This document shows, in pieces, positions 11,160 through 22,440 of a stretch of DNA of 64,000 nucleotides; within the stretch, counting starts at the first letter, position 1; every line of letters begins with the position of its first letter. The stretch comes from Triglochin maritima (lineage: Eukaryota > Streptophyta > Magnoliopsida > Alismatales > Juncaginaceae): positions 21,976,542 through 22,040,541 of the forward strand of contig OY821791.1 of NCBI GenBank assembly GCA_963682175.1, given 5' to 3'. A model generated the notes under the pieces. That model had not been told where the DNA came from. It saw only the letters and a program-made list of their open reading frames with translations, and searched no databases. The position numbers were made by a program, and so were the translations under genes.

Positions 11160-11620
11160 CGTAGACTTTACCACGTCGGTTAACCTAAGTAACGACGTCG
11201 TTAATCCCTATATGGACGTAACATACTATTCGAACGACCGAACACAATTCTCTCCACGAAAACTGCTAACTAGAATCACTAGTTCGGACAACAAAAAAAC
11301 ATTCGGTTAATAGAGGATACGTATGTCCACCACGTCGGTTTTCGGTGAACAAAATACGACCCACGTGGTAAAGCAAACATTCACATCGGTTGTAACCTAT
11401 CCGACATGATAAACCTAAAATCACGTCGGTGCACGTCGAACATATAATGGCCGATGTGGTAATGTGAACATTCATATCGGTCGTAAACTATCCGACATTA
11501 TAAGACAACATTGGTGAACGTTGAACATATTTTGGTCAACCTGGTATGTCTAATATCACGTCAAATTTTAAGTTGCCGATGTGGTCCGCCTAATACCACA
11601 TTGGATTCTCGCATTACAAC
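11160..11620 (-). repeat. Subterminal repeats of CACTA-D
   Basis: The motif CACGTCGGT or its variants (CACATCGGT, CATATCGGT, and the inverse GCCGATGTGG) recurs at least seven times, near 11166, 11329, 11381, 11432, 11453, 11472 and 11575. Both orientations are present, and a longer phrase, 'aacctatccgacatgataa' versus 'aactatccgacattataag', is duplicated. Such arrays near CACTA termini are bound by the TNPA-type protein. Confidence 0.65.
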
Positions 11621-11640
11621 GTAGTGATGGCAACGTAATA

Positions 11641-11659
11641 CCCTTATTTCCGAGCAGTG
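11641..11659 (-). other. Terminal sequence of CACTA-D
   Basis: The minus strand begins CACTGCTCGGAAATAAGGG, a CACTA-class terminus with the subterminal repeats immediately inside. The matching opposite terminus was not found. Confidence 0.5.
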
Positions 11660-12268
11660 TATAAATCAATCAACTTTATCTATGATTGATAAATTTGAAC
11701 TAAATTTGGAACACTAAATGCCAACCCCCAACCCCCAAAAACCAACTAAACCCTTACTCCAAGAAGTATAAGTGTCAAGATATAGGAATTATAATGCAAA
11801 CAACGTAACTGAGCATTCTAAAGACCCCTCATTCGGGATTAGAACTAGATTTATCTAGACTATATAGAATGTATTGTCGATAAATCGTACAACAACCCTA
11901 ACCTTTGAAATGTTAAAATATAAAACCTAAAATCTAAGCCCCATGACTAAACTGAACATATTTGGTTACTAAGACATTGAAGATATATGTGAAGAGATGT
12001 GAATAACATATGGGAGTTAAATACAAGACATATCACCTCCGTACGATGATAGGTTGGTTTTGATAGCCTGGTGTCAGACCACATACTAGTCGAGGCTTGT
12101 TAGGCAATTTATCAACCCATTGGTGAATTGAGTAAGAGTCATCATGAAATTATACCCACCCATTGGGGAGTGGAGCAGGACAAAAAATTAATGCACATTC
12201 ACCATGTTTTTTGTTAGTGTAAGTACTCTTACAAGCCATGAGTCCTTAAATGTGTCCAAACAAGAGTT
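11660..12268. other. Unassigned AT-rich stretch
   Basis: About 600 bases between the CACTA-D terminus and a family-2 LTR start. I see no convincing frame, repeat or transposon end. It may be original flanking DNA. Confidence 0.4.
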
Positions 12269-12375
12269 TGTTGGCTTTTTGGCCTTAATCTATGTTTTGA
12301 TGATTTAACTAACCCAATCTTAATCACAATCAAATGTAGTGGAACACACATTATCCATAGAATATATATTGTATT
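12269..12375 (+). repeat. Family-2 LTR 5' end fragment (plus)
   Basis: It begins TGTTGGCTTTTTGGCCTTAA, the start shared by LTRs at 60952 and 61243, and runs about 107 bases to 'gtatt', where an oppositely oriented family-2 LTR begins. Two LTRs of one family are thus head to head or nested. Confidence 0.6.
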
Positions 12376-13880
12376 TGTTCGATCGTGTGGGTTATGGGTC
12401 CACAATCTCTAATCACCTTTTAATCCTAAACAAACTCTACTTGCAAGCCAAATGATGATGCAGCGGAATTAAAAATAAAATAAGCAAGTAAAGGGAAGGA
12501 AAGTGCAAACCACAAGAAGTCGGGGGATTTTTATAGAGGTTCGGCACCCCACCCGGGTCCTAGTCCTCTCTTGCAAGCTCCGCTCGGATCACCGAGCTCC
12601 GCTCACAACTTCACTAACCACTCCCCGTTCGGGGCCGGAAGAGAACGCCTTTACAATCCTCAAACTCGCGAACAACCCTCACCGAGCTTGGCTACAGCTC
12701 TCACGATCCGAGAGGGATGCTTCGGGCTTTCACCGAAACCTTTACTCTTCTTTGACAGCAACAAACTTGAGTGGGACAATCACTCTCTAAACTTGAGCAC
12801 ACTTGAGAAAGATTGGAATTGATCTTAAGTGTGGAAATTTTAGGCTTGGAGAGTTAGGAATGATCTCTCTAATGTAGGAGGCAAATATGTGTGGGAGAGT
12901 TGTGTTAAAATGTGTTTTACAACTCTTTATATAGGCATTAGAGAGAATAGATCCGTTGGGGTTGATTGGGTGAGTGTCGGTGTAGAATACACAAAATAGA
13001 AACTCGCAGGACCCAATTCAGAGTTAATTCGGTCGACTGGATCGGGATGAACAGTCGACCGTTTGGCAGTTTTGACCTTAGTTCGGTCGACCAGTTAGGT
13101 AACGGTCGACCGTCCAACGCTAAGACTCAGGTACACTTAAGTGATCAGTCAAACACCGAATAGGGTTCGGTCGACCGATTTGCACCAGGCACTTTGGGGT
13201 TGACAAACAATGATCTATTCGGTCGACCGAGCTAAGGTCCTGCGGTCGACCGATTTCGTCCAGGAGATTCGGGTTTGACAAGAGATGGGCATTCGGTCGA
13301 CCGAACAAGGTCCTCGGTCGACCGATACATGAAAAAGTATATGGGGTATTTTTGTGTTAATACGAATACGACCGTTGGGTATATACGACAAAACTAACGG
13401 TCAGAAAAATAAGTTCACACGGTCGACTGAAACCGGGCAGTGAAAACACAAACAAGATAATTGATCCTCTGGTCGACCGAACGGTCTGTAACGGTCGACC
13501 GAAAGTGGGCAGGCAGTTTAGGTTCAGGTTTAGTGTTTTCCGGTCTAAGTTTGGGTGATCTATTGAAGTCCAAATTATGTGAAATTTTGTGTGTGACTTC
13601 TATAAGGAACCTACTGTGCGTTTGAGTTGATTTTAGCTCAATTATGCTCAATTTACATAAGTTCCTAAGGCTCAAAGAAAATAAAAAATACATGTCTTGA
13701 AAAGAGCTTGATTACATGTCTTGACTTGATTTTCCTTTTCATCCTTGAGTTTTGATCACCTGTAGAGGTTAGCACAAAGCAATATATATGCAATGCAATA
13801 TGTATGCTACTCTACATGAAGATAATTAAGATTAGGTTGATTTAATCATCAAAACATAGATTAAGGCCAAAAAGCCAACA
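12376..13880 (-). repeat. Family-2 LTR (minus), 3' LTR of a gag-only element
   Basis: On the minus strand it starts at 13880 (TGTTGGCTTTTTGGCC) next to the polypurine tract AAAAAGGGGGAGAT and ends CACACGATCGAACA at 12376. The length, 1,505 bp, fits the 1,516-bp solo LTR at 61243-62758. It contains a TATA box (CCTATATAAAG, minus, near 12930) and a dense array of GGTCGACC palindromes at 13030-13502. Homology to 62390-62600 (the 'aactcgcgaacaaccctc' region) confirms the family. Confidence 0.75.
13030..13502. repeat. GGTCGACC palindrome array (LTR, family 2)
   Basis: About twelve copies of CGGTCGACCG or one-base variants occur at irregular spacing. Several are the full 12-bp palindrome TCGGTCGACCGA. 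A longer 80-90-bp unit that includes two palindromes, 'ggcactttggggttgacaa' versus 'ggagattcgggtttgacaa', is duplicated at about 13160-13325. Confidence 0.8.
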
Positions 13881-15165
13881 ATCTCCCCCTTTTTGATGAT
13901 GGCAACCTATATCTTGACTATATCTTAATACATGGAATTTTTATAAGTAAACTATGCATATAAATGCTCCCCCTATGGATGTGTATAGTTTTTGTTCAAT
14001 TTAACTCAAATTCCAAGTTTTACCCCCTTAATTATCTCTCCCCCTTTGACATCCATCAAAAAATGATATTTATATATAAGAAAATATATACGATTGAAGT
14101 TCAATGTGGATGTCTTGTAATGAAGTTGCTCCCCCTAAATTTTGCACTTCATTACTCTAATAAAATGATATTCAATAAGCTTCCCCTATCGATATGAATA
14201 TGATTTGTCAATTAAGTTAATTTCTATTTCTCCCCTATTAACATCAATCTATTACTACAATTAAGCTTCTGATGTTTTCATTTCCCCTATTTACATGCAT
14301 TTGAAAAATTTGACTCTACAACTATGGATGTTATTCAAGCATTTAAGATTTGCAATGAATGATTAATGATATGTCAATTAAGCATGTATCCTAGACTAGA
14401 ACCAATTTGATCGAAAATTTAGATGATAAAAGAATTATACCAACTTGAAGCTTGAATTGGTTCTATCCTTCATTCAGTGATGTAACCGGTTTTCAATTCG
14501 ACTCTTTCGCTCGCCCGGTCAGCACCGATTTCTTCCTTAAGCACCTACAAGTGTAGATTTAGGTACCCAAACAACTTTGGGACCTTGAATGTTAGCTTTG
14601 GGAACCCAAACCATTTTGGTTTTAGGAGCCCAGACATTTGAGGAAGTATGCTTTACAACTAAGTGCTTTCCATTTAAAGTTGTATAAGATGCATGCTTTT
14701 TCAATTAAGCATTGTATCCTAAACCATGTTTTTGCAAAGATTGTCTTTCACTCCCTAATAGCATGTTAAGCATCTTAGTTCCATTTGTGAACTTTTCTAG
14801 ATCTTTTCTTAATTGCACATTGCAAGCATGAAGATCTAATTGTTCAACATCTATAGGTGTTGCTTTTAACTTGTCAAGAGTTGATGCATTAGTTTCAAGT
14901 TTAGCAAGCATCTCATTCTTCTCATTCATGATTATTTCAATTTGGCATTTGAGATCATTTATTTGCTTTCTAGCATTTTTGTTCTTTTCGCAATAATCTC
15001 ATATTTTTTAACTAAGTCATGAAATGCATTTTGAAGTTACTCATGAGAATATGTTTCTTCTTTGGAACATGAACTATCACTAGCATATGACTTAGATGAG
15101 CAAGAATGTGATCTACTAGAGTAAGAGTTAGAAGATACCTCACTTCCTTCAAGTAAGAGTTAGAA
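13881..15165 (-). mobile_element. Gag-only (TR-GAG-like) Copia-derived element, copy 2, truncated
   Basis: Internal sequence next to the LTR at 12376-13880, read on the minus strand. From the polypurine tract (13881-13894) inward there are about 640 bases of non-coding sequence, then the 3' end of gag (stop at 14537-14539). At about 15165 the sequence switches abruptly to Gypsy LTR, so the first part of gag, the primer site and the 5' LTR are lost. No protease, integrase or RT lies between gag and the LTR. Confidence 0.7.
14537..15160 (-). pseudogene. Gag C-terminal region of gag-only element (copy 2)
   Basis: Minus-strand frames encode DVEQLDLHACNVQLRKDLEK, FTNGTKMLNMLLGSERQSLQ and KHGLGYNA, then in a shifted frame YTTLNGKHLVVKHTSSNVW, KTKMVWVPKANIQGPKVVWV and PKSTLVGA before the stop. 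The same blocks in the same order are in the gag at 59840-60235. A Ser-rich tract precedes them. The C-terminal WVPK repeat is typical of plant Copia gag-type proteins ending before protease. A frameshift lies near 14705. Confidence 0.65.
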
Positions 15166-16385
15166 GATACTTCATATGTGCAATTACTACTTGATAATCA
15201 TAAGATTAGGCTTAGCTTGAGAAGTGTCTAAAGATACGGCAAGACCCATCAAAAACCATAAACTCATGTGAAGAGCAAAGCTAAGCATGGGAGGTGTCTA
15301 AACCTTATGGCAAAACCCATTAAAATAAAGTTTCTTCAATCAATCGAGCAAGCAACCATAAATACAAACACTTAACTAACATGTAGCATATTCAACAGGA
15401 AATTTCAGTCAATAAACATGAGGAAACTAAGCATGGGAAGTGTCTAAATCTTATGGCAAGACCCCTCAAAAGTCTCCCAACATGTAGATGATTAAAATAC
15501 CCCCAATGAACATACAAACATGCAAGCTTACACAATCAAAATTTCATCAAACATTTAAACATCACAACATATATGTACATCATCTCCACCCTCCCAAAGG
15601 GGGATGAAACTACTCACTAATCATTAGACTAACATTTATCTTAAGAAGAGAAAACATTCTAACTAATTCAAGTAAGATTAATTAAACAAAATTAAGCTAA
15701 GCAAGCAATAAGATAAAAGAGACAACATTAAACTAACAAAAATTTCTTTTATTAAATGACTCACATTACAAGTAGCATCTCCCTACTTCAGTTTTTCTTC
15801 AAGGCTTGACTCTAAGTAGAGGGATTGGCCACTAGGCAATGGGTAGATTACAAGGGAGGAGGAAAAGTTCTATTTATAGGCATAAAAAAGGAAACTGGGG
15901 ACAATCCCCAGATGTGGGACTAATGAAACATTCCCAGAATAGACATAAACACATAACCCATATCCGTGCGAAACCAGGACAGATTCTGCGAAAAATGGAC
16001 CACCAACTGGTGGTCACTTTTTCCCGGATCCGACCTAGTTTCGGATATCTTCTTTAGTTCTTCAATTCTTCATATGGGGTTTACTCGGATCGGTTATTGG
16101 AGTTTAGGCCTCGATCTAATCGCCAAAAAACTCCTCATGATGGTGTAGAGCTTCTTGATTTGCTTCTTGGTCTTTTTTCTTTACATAAGGGTCCTTCCCT
16201 CTTGCATATCAGCCCACATGTCTCACAATTCAGTCATTTTCGTTGCTCTCAGGTCGTTTTTGTCTCTTCTTCTCACTTATTTTATTCCTTAAAGTTAAAC
16301 ATAAAACTCGTTACGTAGCATTGATTAGGTTAAAAATAGAGGATATAAGACACAAATATATGCATGATATAATGGCAATAAAATA
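15165..16385 (-). repeat. Gypsy LTR (copy B), truncated at PBS side
   Basis: It aligns with LTR A (about 3160-4640) over about 1.2 kb, including the AGTCCCACATC promoter block and the TATA box CTATAAATAG (minus, about 15860-15880). The end that should adjoin a primer site is missing and replaced by the gag-only element at 15165. The polypurine side at 16386 is intact (minus TTAGGTGTGGGAG). Confidence 0.7.
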
Positions 16386-16771
16386 CTCCCACACCTAACT
16401 TTTGCTAGTCCCGAGCAAAACAAAGAAAGAGATAAATGAAAGAAAGGAAAAATCATTCGTAAAACAGGGAAATCCTAACTCACTTTCGTAGGAATCACAG
16501 TTGCACTTAGCATGTGTAACAAGCCGTTAAACCCCCTTATTGACAAGGAGGAGTGTTGTCTCCTGGGGGTTTTCAGTGGATAAACCCACAAAATCCGAAC
16601 ATAGTTGCATTATTCAACCTAGCAACACCACTCGATGGAGTTATTTTCGTCGATCATTTGACACGGTAATTCTATGGGCCGACTCTATATATGTAATTTG
16701 TCCACACACGTAGCCTAGGGAGACATTCGTGAAAGTTAATTAAGGTCTTAAGTGAAAGACATGGGCAACCT
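16386..16771 (-). mobile_element. Gypsy copy B internal, 3' portion
   Basis: This matches 4640-5030 in copy A and 55630-55979 (inverted) in copy C. At 'gacatgggcaacc' (16771) homology stops and Copia pol sequence starts. Gypsy homology resumes at 20497 ('tgtaaagtctattaagg'). Confidence 0.65.
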
Positions 16772-18172
16772 TAACTTCGACACTTGAGGAGTTGCTTAAG
16801 CCATATGAGTTCGCTTGTGGTGGAAGCCATGACACGATATTGAACCTCGACACTTGATCGGGCTACCACCTTTTGTTTTTTACTCCTCCATGTAACTAGA
16901 TATACTCCAACAAATGTACAGAATCCAATGGTGAATTTCCTATCCAAACTTCTTGCCCAGTTTGCATCAGAATAACCAACGATGTCGTTAGATTTGTTTA
17001 GTTTCATCCATAATCCTTGACCAGGAGAATTCTTTAGATATCTAAGTATGCGGCCTACAATTTCAAGATGATGAGTGTGAGGTGCATGCATGAACTGACT
17101 GATGGTGCTAACAACATATGTAATGTCAGGCCGTGTGACACTGAGATATATAAGTTTTCCTACTAGTCTTTGAAATTGTCCTATATCTTCTAGAGGAGTG
17201 CCATCAGTGGGACCAATCTTTCGATTTGATTCCATCGGGGTTTTGGCAGGTTTAGCTCATAGTTTCCTAGTTTCTTGAAGGAGATGTAGGACATATTTAC
17301 ATTGAGACAGATATAGACATTTTTTAGAGTATGTAATTTCTATGCCTAAAAAATATTTTAGATGTCCTAGGTCATTGATATCAAATTTTCTTTTTAGATA
17401 GTCTTTCACAATGTTAATTTGATGATCATTATTACTAGTGATTATGATGTCGTCAACATAAACTAAGATGATGAGAGTCGTATGCGCATAATGTTTGATG
17501 AACATGGATGCATTTGCAGAACATTTCAAAAAAAACCCATAAGTATTGAGGACATGACTGAGTTTGGCATACCAGGCGCGAGGTGATTGTTTTTACCCAT
17601 AAATAACTTTGTGATGCTTACATACCTAGTTTTGGGTATGATTTCCTTGATATCCCGGAGGAGGTGCCATATATACCTCTTCTTCTATATTGCCCTGGAG
17701 AAAAGCATTTTTGACATCCATTTGAAATAGATTCCACCCATGATTAATAGCAATAGAAAGTAAAACTCAAACAATATTCATTTTTACAACCAGAGCAAAG
17801 CTTTTTTGATAGTCTATCCCATTTGTTTGAGTATATCATTTAGCTACTAATCTAGCTTTGTATCTTTCAATAGTCTCATTGCTATTATATTTTATTTTGT
17901 AGATCCATTTACAACCCACAAGTTTTATTCCGGGTTGTTTGGGAACAAGTGTCCAGGTTTTGTTACTTTCTAGGGGTTTGATTTCATCTTTCATGGCTTG
18001 GGCCCATTCAGGTATACTTATTGCTTCATAAAAATTACTTGGTTGTTTATAGTTTGCTATACTAGTAAGAAAAGCACGATGGTTAGGAGAGATTTTACCA
18101 TAACTCACATGCTTTTAGATGGGATATGTTACATTTTCTGTGACATAATCTTGTAGCCTGGTAGGAGGTCTG
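16772..18172 (-). pseudogene. Copia RT and RNase H fragment (Copia-3)
   Basis: Minus frames at 17836-18108, 17257-17529 and 16771-17235 are parts of one Copia reverse transcriptase. The first has WAQAMKDEIKPLESNKTWTL, KLVGCKWIYKIKYN and YKARLVAK. The second has the catalytic block LIILVYVDDIIIT and FDINDLGHLKYFLGIEI. The third has RPDITYVVSTISQFMHAP and the RNase H motifs GYSDANWARS and ELIWLKQLL. Polymerisation residues (YVDD) are intact, but stops and frame breaks separate the parts. It has neither LTR nor polypurine tract and ends inside RNase H, so it is an embedded pol fragment. Confidence 0.85.
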
Positions 18173-19800
18173 TGTTGGCTTTTTGACCTCATTACTCTAA
18201 TTTTTGATGATTAACAAACTAATATTATGCACAACTCCAATTAACACATTACATACATTATATTGTCAAATTGCATATATATTGTATATTCCTAACATTA
18301 TAGGTACTCAAACCAAAGGACTAATCAACTTCAAGATCAAGACTCAAGACTTGTAATCAAAGATCAAGGACTTTACGTGTAATTCTCTATTTATTTGAGT
18401 CATATGATCAAATGTACACTTAATGCACAAAAGGATAAACCCATTTATGTCGGTAGACCGTTGTCTTGTCGGTCTACCGAACTTGTCACAAACGGACGAC
18501 CGAGTCTCCCTCGGTGCACCGCTCCTTAGAATCAGCAACTACTTGATATTCCCTGGAATCCTTGGTGTGGTCTACCAAAGGTATACCGGTCAACCGTTCC
18601 ATTCCTTTCAGTAGCATTCAAACCATCTCTTGATATCTCGATTCGGTCTACCGAAGAGACATCGGTCATCCAAACTTGACCCATGTTTATTAACCTAACG
18701 ACTAGATCCTATTGGCCCACCTGGCAAAAAGTTCTTCAGCGAACTTATCTTTTGTCGTTTAGCAACATCTTTTTATATGTCCCTAAACGGTCTACCGAGT
18801 CTTCTTTGGTTTACCAAATCCTTGTTGCTAATCAGAGCGTAACATATCTTTTCCACGTAACTTTTGACCGTTATCGCTTAATCAATTTTTGAGCTTCAAT
18901 GTCAGCGGAAAACCCGTGCTTATGTCGGTCTACCGAAGGTCCCACGGTCGACTGAACTTGATCTCTACCGTCTGACCATTCTTTACTGTCCATCTTTGAA
19001 TGGTGAACCGAATTGTATTTGGTGAACCAAATTGTATTCGGTGAACCAAATTTAATTGGTTGATATTAGAAAAAAGTTACTAGAAGTTGGTGAACGATTA
19101 TCCGACCACTAGTTGGTCAACTGAGTTCTGCATTCTGGCCAATACACCCACATCTTGTCGGACGACCATTTGTTTCCCGATCGACTGGATATGTTCTGAA
19201 TTCTGCCCGAGCTCAAGTCATTACTTGCTTCTTATTAGTCCAAATTTCACCAACTCACCATAACGGCTCTATTTGTTTTGAAAGCTATATAAGCTTCATT
19301 TAAGAGACACAATCAACACTTTACTTGACAAAAAACTTTCATACTCTTGTTCTCTCAAACTCCAAGCCTTCAAAGCCCCACCAACTCTCAAACATTAATC
19401 AAATTCACTCCAAGCTCAATTTCAAGCCTTGAGTGCATTCAAGTTAGAGTTCAACAACTTCATTCATCTTCCATTGTGTTGTAAAGCTTTGAGGAAGCAC
19501 ACTCTCGGGTTGTGAGAGGAGATCCGAGCAAGGCAAGGGTGTTCGCAATGCTCCGATTGTAAGAGGGTTTATCTTCGACCCGGAACGAAGATAATAGTGA
19601 ATTCTCATGTAGGGATCAGAGGATCGATCAGAACTTGAGGAGAGGACTAGATCACGGTGGTGTGATCGAACCTCTATAAATCTCTGGAGTCATCTTTTGG
19701 TTTGCAATCTTTTCCTCATTATTTTTAATTGCACATTATTTAACTAAATTGCGAAATAATCTATTCACCTCCCTCTAGATTAGTGATCGATCGACTTACA
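18173..19800 (+). repeat. Solo LTR, family-2-like, inside Copia-3 pol
   Basis: It begins TGTTGGCTTTTTGACCTCAT and ends CGATCGACTTACA. Copia-3 pol is interrupted exactly there: the Pro/Arg linker before it and RPPTRLQDYVTENVTYPI after it. A TATA box (AGCTATATAAGC) is near 19285, followed by 'tctcaaactccaagc'. It carries degenerate palindromes, mostly GGTCTACCG, between 18450 and 18960. Flanking five-mers are GTCTG and GTTCG, so a target duplication is not perfect. Confidence 0.65.
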
Positions 19801-20496
19801 GTTCGTTGTTTCTGTGTGACCTTCTCTGAGGTTCTTCGTTTTGTTGTTCGTTGTGGTGGTCGTGTTCTGTGTCTTGGTGGTCTTGTTCGGCATCTTCTCC
19901 CCCTGCATTTATTTCTCTCCTCCTCTTCTCGAGGAGTGGGACATTCCTCGAGGAAGCCTCTTCGGGTAGTGGAATGTTTTGACCAGGAGAAGGTAAAGTG
20001 CTGCAATATTCTTTGAAGTAGTGTTCACTTTAAAAAAATGTAACATCCCTAGAGATATAAAGTTTATGACATTTTGGGTCAAAGCATTTGTAACATTTTT
20101 TCCTGAAATGAATAACCAAGAAAGATCGTTTTAATAGAACTAGAATCAAGTCTATCATGTTGTTTTTTATGAACAAAGCATGTACATCCAAAAATACGAA
20201 TGTGGTGAAGATTCATCTTTCTGTTATTCAAATTTTCGAGAGGTTGTTGGTTATGAATAGTGGGGCTAGGGAGCCGATTGATTAGGTAAACAACAATTAG
20301 AATAGCATTAGACCAATAAATTTTGGGAACATTATTTTGAAAAGACAAAGATCTGGTAACATTTCGAAGGTGGCGATTTTTTCTTTCTGAAACTCAATTT
20401 GTTCTAGTGTATTTATACATGTGGTTTGGTGGAAAATCCCTTTTTGTTTCAAAACATTTTGAAAATTGTGACTGGTGTATTCAGAGCCATTGTCAC
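19801..20496 (-). pseudogene. Copia integrase C-terminal half (Copia-3)
   Basis: The minus strand starts exactly at the second catalytic region, CDNGSEYTSHNFQNVLKQKG, then GIFHQTTCINTLEQ. The expected QQNGVVERKN has decayed to EQIEFQKEKI, so the catalytic Glu context is altered. It continues with PKIYWSNAILIVVYLINRLP, LNNRKMNLHHIRIFGCTCFV and LYISRDVTFF. By family knowledge this is the Copia integrase core and the GKGY-type C-terminus. It runs into a basic linker at about 19850 and is then split from RT by the solo LTR. The N-terminal zinc domain is missing. Confidence 0.8.
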
Positions 20497-21690
20497 ATCA
20501 TGTAAAGTCTATTAAGGTTCTTATTGATCTCCTTTTTTTTCTTTTTTTCTTTTCATCATTCATTTTTTCTCTATTTTGGGGTATTATGAATTACACTAGT
20601 TGGTGTTTGATTCTCCCAGGGTCAAGTTTCATGCATCATTGCATGTGAGGACTTACACTTCACGCACACCTTCCCCCTAATCGCCACATAGGGCGATCCC
20701 TACCACTCGTGTAACGAGAGTTCGGTCGGTGCATCCCAAGTAAGATGACTTGAAAGCTCCAGGCACTAAGTCCCCTTAGACCTAATTTTCCGAGTGATAG
20801 GAGCCGTGCGAGAAGAGAGAACACCACTTATTTATTTATTATCTACATGGGAACCAAAACGCCTACACTTAAAGTTTCACAACAAGATTTTATGGGTCCC
20901 TGACTACAACAAACTTCCTTATACAAACAGACACAAATTATTCAACTCACTAGGTTCAAGGTGGACTTCTTTATTTGTTTGAGTATTGAATTCCTATGAT
21001 TACACGCCCCTCGAGGGAAGTCCGGGGTAAATCCTTACGACTAGATAAGACTTAAAGCCGGTTTACTAGATATCCTAATGCATCATGTTCAAGTCAATTT
21101 TTGGGAGCTTCTCTTTTGATTGCCTCTCAACGGTTTTGAACATGCTAAACACACGCAAAACTCACAAAACGTTTTCTTTCGCAAACTAGCCAAGCCAAAA
21201 AAGACAAGTCACCCAAGGATCATGGCAGGCAGATATATCGATATTAAATGCAACACACTAACATGACCCTAACAATGTACACAAAACAAAACAAAATCAA
21301 AGGTAAAGACTCAACTATGTACACATGTAAAACACCCCCCTCACACTTACTTCATGCATTGTCCTCAATGAATGTGAGTATGATACTACCTGGATTTTTG
21401 CATGAAAAAGAAAAGATCTCACCAACGTGAAGCGCAAAGGGAAGTTCATGGTTATGTGGATGGACATATACCCGAATTCCAAAAAACCAGTGAGATACTT
21501 AAGAAGGGAGACAAATACGTCAAACTAATGGGGCCCAAAAACTCAAGGGTTGGGGCCACAACAACCACTGCTCATGTGTGGAGTCTTTTGTGTTTTTTGT
21601 TTTTGTTTTTTTTCTTTATTTTTAATTTTTGTTTTTTTTCTAAACAAGATATATACATGAACAAAGATATTCTCATAATCATTTGGTCAA
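20497..21690 (-). mobile_element. Gypsy copy B, conserved 3' non-coding region
   Basis: It resumes Gypsy B after the Copia insertion and aligns with 5045-6120 (A2) and 54386-55600 (C, inverted). The block at 20690-20815 shares long identical runs with both. No plausible coding frame is seen. A T-rich/A-rich tract lies at 21590-21640, corresponding to 54420-54480 in copy C. Confidence 0.65.
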
Positions 21691-22440
21691 GGACGTCAAA
21701 TGAGAACATCGAGTCATGAGGATCGGAGATTGGCCAAGATGGGCCCGCTTCACTGGAACTTTGAGGTATCGTGAGGGGTGAAAGGTCAAAACTGAAAGGC
21801 TCAAACTCCTCATGATATTGGTTGGGTCTAGGCAACGTGAATGAGTGGAGTTGTGTTTCCTCACTAGGTTTAGTTGCTCGACGAACAAAACCCTCCAACC
21901 AAAAGGCGGGTGCATCAGAATGAGTTCGTCAGGCTCATTCGTGTGACGTAACACACCTGTCGCACTAAGAATGGGGCTTCTCCCCAAGTCATCCAATAAG
22001 GACCACCCATCCTCCTGTATATTATCAAGCATAAGCTCGGTCGTAGGTGGGTCCTTTTTGGAATCAAGATGAAGCTCAAAGGGCTCAACGACCATGGGAC
22101 ATAGGGTAAAGACACCTTCTGGTATGTGCATATGATGAGGTGTGTCTCCCTCACTAATAGTTTCAAGTGAATCATCCATCAAACACTCCCTTTGTATGAT
22201 GCCAGCTCACTTTGTCGCATTGCAAAGACAGACAATGAGTTTTCGCTGGGCACACAAACATTCTCAACGGGTTGCATTGGTATTGGGGGTGTTTGTTGAT
22301 TTTGTGGTGCTTTCTCAAATTGGCGGATGAGATTGACATTTAAAGGTTGGTCCAAGGACTCTTGTTGCCTACCAGAGTTGAACACATGAAACTCGACATT
22401 CATGTTACTGAATAAGAGTTTCATGAGACCATTGCTACAA
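21691..22440 (-). pseudogene. Gypsy polyprotein tail after protease (copy B)
   Basis: The minus frame 21679-22182 and its continuation at 22179-22451 give NMNVEFHVFNSGRQQESLD, VENVCVPSENSLSVFAMRQS, GDTPHHMHIPEGVFTLCPMV, TTELMLDNIQEDGWSLLDDL, GRSPIL and MHPPFGWRVLFVEQLN. Copy C at 53640-54385 has the same order with high identity. The region corresponds to the spacer between protease and RT in Tat/Athila-type Gypsy. PPFGWRV may be a remnant of the first RT block. No RT follows. Stops and a frameshift near 22180 mark it as broken. Confidence 0.6.

Larger units (their letters stand above)
8285..11659 (-). mobile_element. CACTA (En/Spm) element D, degenerate
   Basis: A TNP2-type transposase pseudogene (8585-10705) is flanked upstream by about 450 bases of CACTA-style subterminal repeats and a terminus CACTGCTCGGAAATAAGGG (minus strand, outer base 11659). 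The 3' end is placed near 8285 because recognisable Copia LTR stops there, but no matching inverted terminus is clear. The element lies beside Copia and Gypsy fragments. Confidence 0.6.

Noticed and set aside
13030..13502. CRISPR-like array of short palindromes
   Set aside because: Spacing is irregular, the repeats are only 10-12 bases, they recur in LTRs across the window, and the sequence is a plant nuclear genome.
20034..20050. TGTAACATCCCTAGAG taken as a Gypsy LTR start
   Set aside because: It is antisense to the Copia integrase C-terminus (LYISRDVTFF), so the match to the LTR-start consensus is coincidental.
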